From: Brevibacterium epidermidis NBRC 14811
GTDB taxonomy: Bacteria; Actinomycetota; Actinomycetes; Actinomycetales; Brevibacteriaceae
DNA length: 64,000 bases
Direction: 5' to 3'
Assembly: GCF_001570805.1 (NCBI RefSeq)
Contig: NZ_BCSJ01000002.1
Coordinates: 149,946 to 213,945, forward strand
Below the pieces are notes generated by a model, which was not told the origin of the DNA, did no database searches, and was given only the letters and a program-made list of their open reading frames with translations. Every line of letters starts with the position of its first letter. Within the stretch, counting starts at the first letter, position 1. Shown here piece after piece: positions 60,260 to 64,000 of the stretch. Position numbers and translations under genes: made by a program.

Positions 60260-61426
60260 TCAGCTGTGCAGGCCGCGGAGGACTGAGTAGAACTCGCTCT
60301 TGCCTTCGAGACCGATGCCCGGAAGCTCACCGGGCGCAACCCGGCTGCCCGAGACGACCGCGTCGTCGGTGAAACCGCCGGTCGGCTGGAATTCGCCGGG
60401 GTAGGACTCGTTGCCGCCGAGCTTGAGTGCCGCGGCAATGTGCAGAGAGAACTGGTGCCCGCCGTGGGGGATGCAGCGCCTGGTCGACCAGCCGTGCCGC
60501 TTGAGCACATCGAGGAAGCGGCGGTATTCGACGAGGCCGTAGCTCAGCGCCGGGTCGACCTGGATGTAGTCCCGGTCGGGGCGCATGCCACCGTAGCGGA
60601 GGAGGTTGCGGGCATCTTGGACGGAGAACAGGTTCTCACCGGTGGCGATCGGGTGACGGTAGTTCTCGGAGACCGTGGCGTTGAGGGCGTAGTCGAGGGG
60701 ATCGCCGATCTCCTCGTACCAGAAGAGCCCGTAGGGATCGATGGCTCGGCCGTATTCCAGCGCGGTCTGCAGATCGAACTTTCCATTGACGTCGACGGCG
60801 AGACGGGACCCGTCGCCGTCGAGGACGTCGATGACTGCTTCGATGCGTTCGAGGTCGTCCTTGAGGTCGGTGCCGCCGATCTTCATCTTCACGACCTCGT
60901 AGCCAGCGTCGAGGAATCCCCGCATCTCGTCCTGCAGGTCTGTCAGGCTCTTCCCGGGGGCGTAGTAGCCGCCGGCGGCGTAGACGAAGACGTCATCATC
61001 GGGGGCACCGTCGCCGTAGTGTTCGGAAATCCAGCGGTAGAGCGGCACACCGGCCGCCTTCGCGGCAAGGTCGTGCAGGGCCATGTCCGCGACTCCGACA
61101 GCCACGGATCGTTCGCCATGCCCGCCGGGCTTTTCGTTGGCCATCATCAGATCCCATGCCTTCTCCGGTGAGAGCTCGCCCTTATCGTCGAGGATGTCCT
61201 CGGCCGGGGCGTTCAGGAGACGGGGAAGGATCCGGTCCTCGAGGATCGCCGAGGCGTTGTAGCGTCCGTTCGAGTTGAAGCCGTAGCCGACCAGCGGCTT
61301 TCCGTCGACGATGACGTCGCTGACCAGGGCGATGATCGTCGAGTCCATCTTTGAGAAGTCGATATAGGCGTTGCGCATCGACGAACTGATCGGGATGGTG
61401 CCCACGTGGGCGGAAACAATCTTCAT
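60260..61426 (-). CDS. tarD: D(-)-tartrate dehydratase, enolase superfamily
   Basis: 388 residues; Bradyrhizobium TarD is 389. IPISSSMRNAYIDFSKMDST, VGYGFNSNGRYNASAILEDR, NEKPGGHGERSVAVGVADMA and LFWYEEIGDPLDYALNATV match the TarD pattern as I recall it. Catalytic Lys182 lies in VVKMKIGG. Metal ligands Asp212, Glu238 or Glu239 and Glu264 lie on successive strands (LAVDVNGK, WYEEIGDP, ATGENLF), with the catalytic His in RCIPHGGHQFSLHIA. The enzyme dehydrates D-tartrate to oxaloacetate, which enters the TCA cycle. Divergent from GntR, with three operators between. Confidence 0.9.
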   Translation of the reverse strand: MKIVSAHVGTIPISSSMRNAYIDFSKMDSTIIALVSDVIVDGKPLVGYGFNSNGRYNASAILEDRILPRLLNAPAEDILDDKGELSPEKAWDLMMANEKPGGHGERSVAVGVADMALHDLAAKAAGVPLYRWISEHYGDGAPDDDVFVYAAGGYYAPGKSLTDLQDEMRGFLDAGYEVVKMKIGGTDLKDDLERIEAVIDVLDGDGSRLAVDVNGKFDLQTALEYGRAIDPYGLFWYEEIGDPLDYALNATVSENYRHPIATGENLFSVQDARNLLRYGGMRPDRDYIQVDPALSYGLVEYRRFLDVLKRHGWSTRRCIPHGGHQFSLHIAAALKLGGNESYPGEFQPTGGFTDDAVVSGSRVAPGELPGIGLEGKSEFYSVLRGLHS

Positions 61427-61448
61427 GAGTTCTCCAAACGCTAGATAT

Positions 61449-61460
61449 TTCTTATAAGAA
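61449..61460. promoter_or_regulatory. Tartrate operator copy 1
   Basis: TTCTTATAAGAA: perfect 12-base palindrome, 23 bases upstream of the tarD ATG, overlapping its promoter or leader. Confidence 0.6.
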
Positions 61461-61502
61461 GTAGTGTCAAAGTCTCACACCGGTTCATTCGGGTGGGAGC
61501 AT

Positions 61503-61514
61503 TTCTTATAAGAT
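61503..61514. promoter_or_regulatory. Tartrate operator copy 2
   Basis: TTCTTATAAGAT: 10-base perfect core TCTTATAAGA, centre 54 bases from copy 1. A separate dyad GATGTA...TACATC (61512-61530) starts here. Confidence 0.6.
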
Positions 61515-61565
61515 GTAAGTAAGCTACATCGGAGTCACCTGGAGGCGCAACCCCTGAGACAGCCA

Positions 61566-61575
61566 ACTTATAAGA
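61566..61575. promoter_or_regulatory. Tartrate operator copy 3
   Basis: ACTTATAAGA: 8-base perfect core CTTATAAG, centre 62 bases from copy 2 and 118 bases before the gntR start. Spacing near whole helical turns would suit looping by a GntR dimer. Confidence 0.55.
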
Positions 61576-61687
61576 TATGCTGAATTTCTCGAGGACCGAG
61601 AAGCCAGCCCACCCGAGAGGCCAGGCATTCGGAGAGCAAGCACCTGCAGAGAACGTGCTCAAGCACTCGCAGAGAACCGGAGGGCAC

Positions 61688-62365
61688 ATGCAGACCATGA
61701 GCGTCTTTTCCAGCAAGGGGTCGCTAGCGTACTCAGAGGTGCGCCGACTCATCCTGTCCGGAGACCTCAAGCCCGGTTCACGCATCTCTCAGTACGAACT
61801 CGCCGATGACCTGCAGATGAGCATCACTCCCCTGCGCGAGGCCATCCGCCGCCTGGCGAGCGAGGGACTGGTCATTCTCGGCAACCACAGGGACGTCCGC
61901 GTCGCCGGTGTCAGCTCCGCCGAGGCCCGGCAGCTGCATGAGGTCCGCCTGTCCCTTGAGCCAGATGCCACAGCCATGGCGGCAGAGCGGCGCACCGAGG
62001 CCGACATTGAACGGATGCGCACTGCCGCAAGCGCTCTTGTCCCGGTCACTCGCGACTGGGGTGATGACGGGATCGCCGCACACCGGGAATTCCACCGTGC
62101 TGTCTACTGCGCCTCAAACAACGACGTCATGATCAGGTTGCTCGATGACCTGTGGGACAAGTCTGATCGCTACCGGAGGATCGGCCTCGAGTTGCCCTCG
62201 GGCGAGGAGCCGCGCATGGTTGATTTCAACGAACATCAAGAGATCCTCGAGCTCATCGTCTCCGGCGATGGAGAGGCAGCCTCAGCACTTGCCCGCACGC
62301 ACATCGTTAACAGCCTGACCGCCTCGGTGACGGATCTCCTCGACGAATTCTCAACCGGCGACTGA
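61688..62365 (+). CDS. GntR-family (FadR/FCD) regulator of the tartrate cluster
   Basis: 225 residues from ATG 61688, preceded by GGAGGG. Winged helix: AYSEVRRLILSGDLKPGSRI, SQYELADDLQMSITPLREAI, RRLASEGLVILGNHRDVRVA. FCD ligand domain with metal-binding residues: HEVRLSLEPDATAMAAERR, AAHREFHRAVYCASNNDVMI, FNEHQEILELIVSGDGEAA, where the conserved Asp, His and His hold zinc or nickel in the effector pocket. Divergent from tarD, with three palindromes between, so it probably represses tarD and perhaps the symporter, with tartrate or a derivative as inducer. Confidence 0.87.
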   Translation: MQTMSVFSSKGSLAYSEVRRLILSGDLKPGSRISQYELADDLQMSITPLREAIRRLASEGLVILGNHRDVRVAGVSSAEARQLHEVRLSLEPDATAMAAERRTEADIERMRTAASALVPVTRDWGDDGIAAHREFHRAVYCASNNDVMIRLLDDLWDKSDRYRRIGLELPSGEEPRMVDFNEHQEILELIVSGDGEAASALARTHIVNSLTASVTDLLDEFSTGD

Positions 62366-62462
62366 ACTCCGCGGGAACGCACCATGGACTCACACTACGC
62401 GCGGACACGGGATACGGACCAAGGGTTCCGGCCCATGCCCCATGACCTCAACTCAACTGAGC

Positions 62463-63908
62463 TCACTTGAGTGCGCCGAGCACCTCGTTGAGCGCCTCGG
62501 TGGCCGAAGGGTGCGTGTAGATCGTGTCGCGCAGTTCGGTCGCGGTCACGTCGTGGCGCATCGCGAGCGCCACGGTGTTGATGACCTCCTGTGAGTGCAC
62601 GTGGACGAGGGCCGCGCCGAGGATGAGATCGGTCTTCGCGTCGACGACGAACTTGACGATTCCTCGCGGGTCGCCTTCGATCTTCGCCCGCGGTGCCGCG
62701 GCGATATCGGCCTGGAGCTTCGCGCCGACCTTGATCTCGTAGCCTTCGTCGCGAGCGGCCTTTTCGGTCAGGCCGACGCGGGCGACGGGCGGGGTGAGGA
62801 ACATCGTGTACGGAACTGAGCCGCGGTCCTTCGTCGACCGTTTGCCCTCACCGAGGAGCTGATCGGCGAGGATCCGATTGTCGTCCAGCGAGATGTACGT
62901 GAACATCGGTCCGCCGTTGACATCGCCGAACGCGTACACGCCTTCGGCGGAGCTGCGCAGGTACTCATTGGTGACGATGAACCCGCGATCGTCGGTGTCG
63001 ATGCCGGCCTTTTCCAATCCGAGCTCCGCGGTGGCGGGTTTGCGTCCGACGGCCAGGAGGAGCGCCTCGGCGTCGATGGTCTTGGTCTCTCCGCCCACCT
63101 CATAGGTCACGGTCGCGGCGTCAGCGCCGTCGTTGACAGCGGTGACGGAGGCGCCGTTGACGATGGTGACTCCGTCGTCGGCGAGGGCTTGGGCGACCAC
63201 CTCAGCGACATCGTCGTCCTCATTGGCCAGCGGACGCGGTCCGCGGTCGAGAACGGTGACCTGCGAGCCGAAGTGGGCAAACATCGATCCGAACTCGAGT
63301 CCGATGTAACCGCCGCCGACGATGACGAGGCGATTCGGGAAAGGATCGACGTGCTGCAGGGATTCGGAGTCGTGGATGCGGCCACCGAGCTGGGCGCCGT
63401 CGATGGGTGGGATGTTTGCGACGGATCCGGTGTTGACGACGACGGTGTCGGCGGTGATCGTCATGGTGTCGGCGCCGCCGGAGACGCGGATTGCGCGTTC
63501 GCCGGTGAACTCGGCGCGACCGCTCACCAGCAACACTGAATCGAGGTCGGCGAGCATCGAGTGGTTCTTCTTCCGCATCGCCCCGGTCAGGATGTCGCGA
63601 CGTTTGACGGCTTTCGCGAAGTATTCGTCGACGTCGTCATCGGCGCGTTTGTTCTCGGCGTCGTGGACGAGGATCTTCGTGGGGATGCAGGCGATGTTGA
63701 TGCAGGAGCCGCCGATCATCATCTCCGACTGTTCGACGACGGCGACCTTCTTGCCGGCGCGAGCCATGGTGCCGGCCAGTGTCTTACCGCCCTTGCCCCA
63801 GCCGATGACGAGGAGGTTGACGTGTTCCGTGTGGTCGACTCCGGAGAGTGTTGAGGAGGGCGTGGTTTCGGTCGAGGCGCTCTGCTGTGTCACTGTCTCT
63901 GTGGTCAT
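62463..63908 (-). CDS. Pyridine nucleotide-disulfide oxidoreductase, RclA-like
   Basis: 481 residues from ATG 63908, with GAGAGGAC upstream. FAD motif VNLLVIGWGKGGKTLAGTMA. Redox pair in MIGGSCINIACIPTK: the CxxxxC of the family. NAD(P) motif RLVIVGGGYIGLEFGSMFAH, FAD end EGVYAFGDVNGGPMFTYIS, and the C-terminal dimer domain TIYTHPSATEALNEVLGALK with catalytic HPSATE. The N-terminal region and cluster IGGSCINIACIPTK resemble RclA, which protects E. coli against hypochlorous acid and copper; mercuric reductase and lipoamide dehydrogenase are relatives. Thr/Ser-rich N-terminal extension of about 30 residues. Confidence 0.85.
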   Translation of the reverse strand: MTTETVTQQSASTETTPSSTLSGVDHTEHVNLLVIGWGKGGKTLAGTMARAGKKVAVVEQSEMMIGGSCINIACIPTKILVHDAENKRADDDVDEYFAKAVKRRDILTGAMRKKNHSMLADLDSVLLVSGRAEFTGERAIRVSGGADTMTITADTVVVNTGSVANIPPIDGAQLGGRIHDSESLQHVDPFPNRLVIVGGGYIGLEFGSMFAHFGSQVTVLDRGPRPLANEDDDVAEVVAQALADDGVTIVNGASVTAVNDGADAATVTYEVGGETKTIDAEALLLAVGRKPATAELGLEKAGIDTDDRGFIVTNEYLRSSAEGVYAFGDVNGGPMFTYISLDDNRILADQLLGEGKRSTKDRGSVPYTMFLTPPVARVGLTEKAARDEGYEIKVGAKLQADIAAAPRAKIEGDPRGIVKFVVDAKTDLILGAALVHVHSQEVINTVALAMRHDVTATELRDTIYTHPSATEALNEVLGALK

Positions 63909-63968
63909 GCTCAGTCCTCTCGAGTCGGTGCCTGTCACTGTACCGGCCCCTTATTACTACGTGACGGC

Positions 63969-64000
63969 GGCCCAGCAACCTCGCGCGAGGTTGCTGGGCC
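63969..64000. terminator. Perfect 32-base palindrome at the window end
   Basis: Two 16-base arms (63969-63984 and 63985-64000) are exact reverse complements, GC-rich, starting GGCCCAGCAACC. It could continue past the edge. Probably terminates a gene beyond the window, since the gene on the left starts here and reads away. Confidence 0.55.

Noticed and set aside
58692..60290. Long plus-strand frame opposite the dicarboxylate symporter (about 530 residues)
   Set aside because: Same effect: a charged, motif-free shadow. The symporter reads in the other direction with strong family motifs.
1..64000. CRISPR array, tRNA, rRNA, insertion sequence or prophage
   Set aside because: I looked for regular direct repeats with spacers, cloverleaf patterns, transposase motifs and phage structural genes on both strands and saw none.

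Overview
The window is high-GC DNA (roughly 60-65% by eye) with strongly GC-ending codons. Its gene families (DUF222/HNH protein, Arr, TAXI-TRAP with DUF1850, actinobacterial SNF2 helicase, PucR, MMPL) point to an actinobacterium. Gene content and style suggest Brevibacterium or a close relative, but that is an inference without any search. I saw no rRNA, tRNA, CRISPR array or insertion sequence. Most of the window reads as ordinary chromosome rich in catabolic and transport modules.

Layout. 1-5 kb: a LysR regulator cut by the window edge, a DUF222/HNH protein, lgt and a hotdog thioesterase. 5-10 kb: two class I aminotransferases, a cupin and a DAO-type flavin oxidoreductase. 10-16 kb: a protein with HNH-associated repeats, a small secreted protein, a MerR-controlled small multidrug exporter, a type II haloacid dehalogenase and an M20 peptidase. 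16-24 kb: an NTF2-VOC fusion, a SNF2 helicase, a CstR/CstB-type persulfide module with two operators, and aspA. 24-29 kb: a GntR regulator with two convergent OPA-type MFS transporters, a CHY zinc-finger protein and a DUF2891 protein.

29.1-33.2 kb is a visibly AT-richer island. It carries a SauUSI-like type IV restriction enzyme (PLD nuclease, SF2 helicase, DUF3427) two bases downstream of a NudG-like NUDIX hydrolase. E. coli NudG acts on 5-methyl-dCTP, so the pair may couple restriction of modified DNA with clean-up of modified cytosine nucleotides. This is the best candidate here for an undescribed system.

33-45 kb: a divergent Nramp-like transporter, rifampin ADP-ribosyltransferase Arr, a MarR-pirin-GNAT-carboxymuconolactone decarboxylase operon with a clear MarR operator, a TAXI-TRAP transporter set whose DUF1850 gene seems to start at ATT, and an MMPL exporter. 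44-51 kb: PucR, HyuA, HyuB and nitrilase, a likely cyclic amide and nitrile catabolic regulon. 50.7-54 kb: a PepSY membrane protein, a frameshifted His/Met-rich membrane protein and a membrane protein-PadR pair. 54-56.5 kb: a GNAT acetyltransferase, an aldo/keto reductase and a membrane protein. 56.5-62.4 kb: a tartrate utilisation cluster (tartrate/D-malate dehydrogenase, 2-hydroxyacid dehydrogenase, C4-dicarboxylate symporter, D-tartrate dehydratase) read away from a divergent GntR regulator, with three copies of a palindrome between them. The window closes with an RclA-like flavin disulfide reductase and a perfect 32-bp palindrome.
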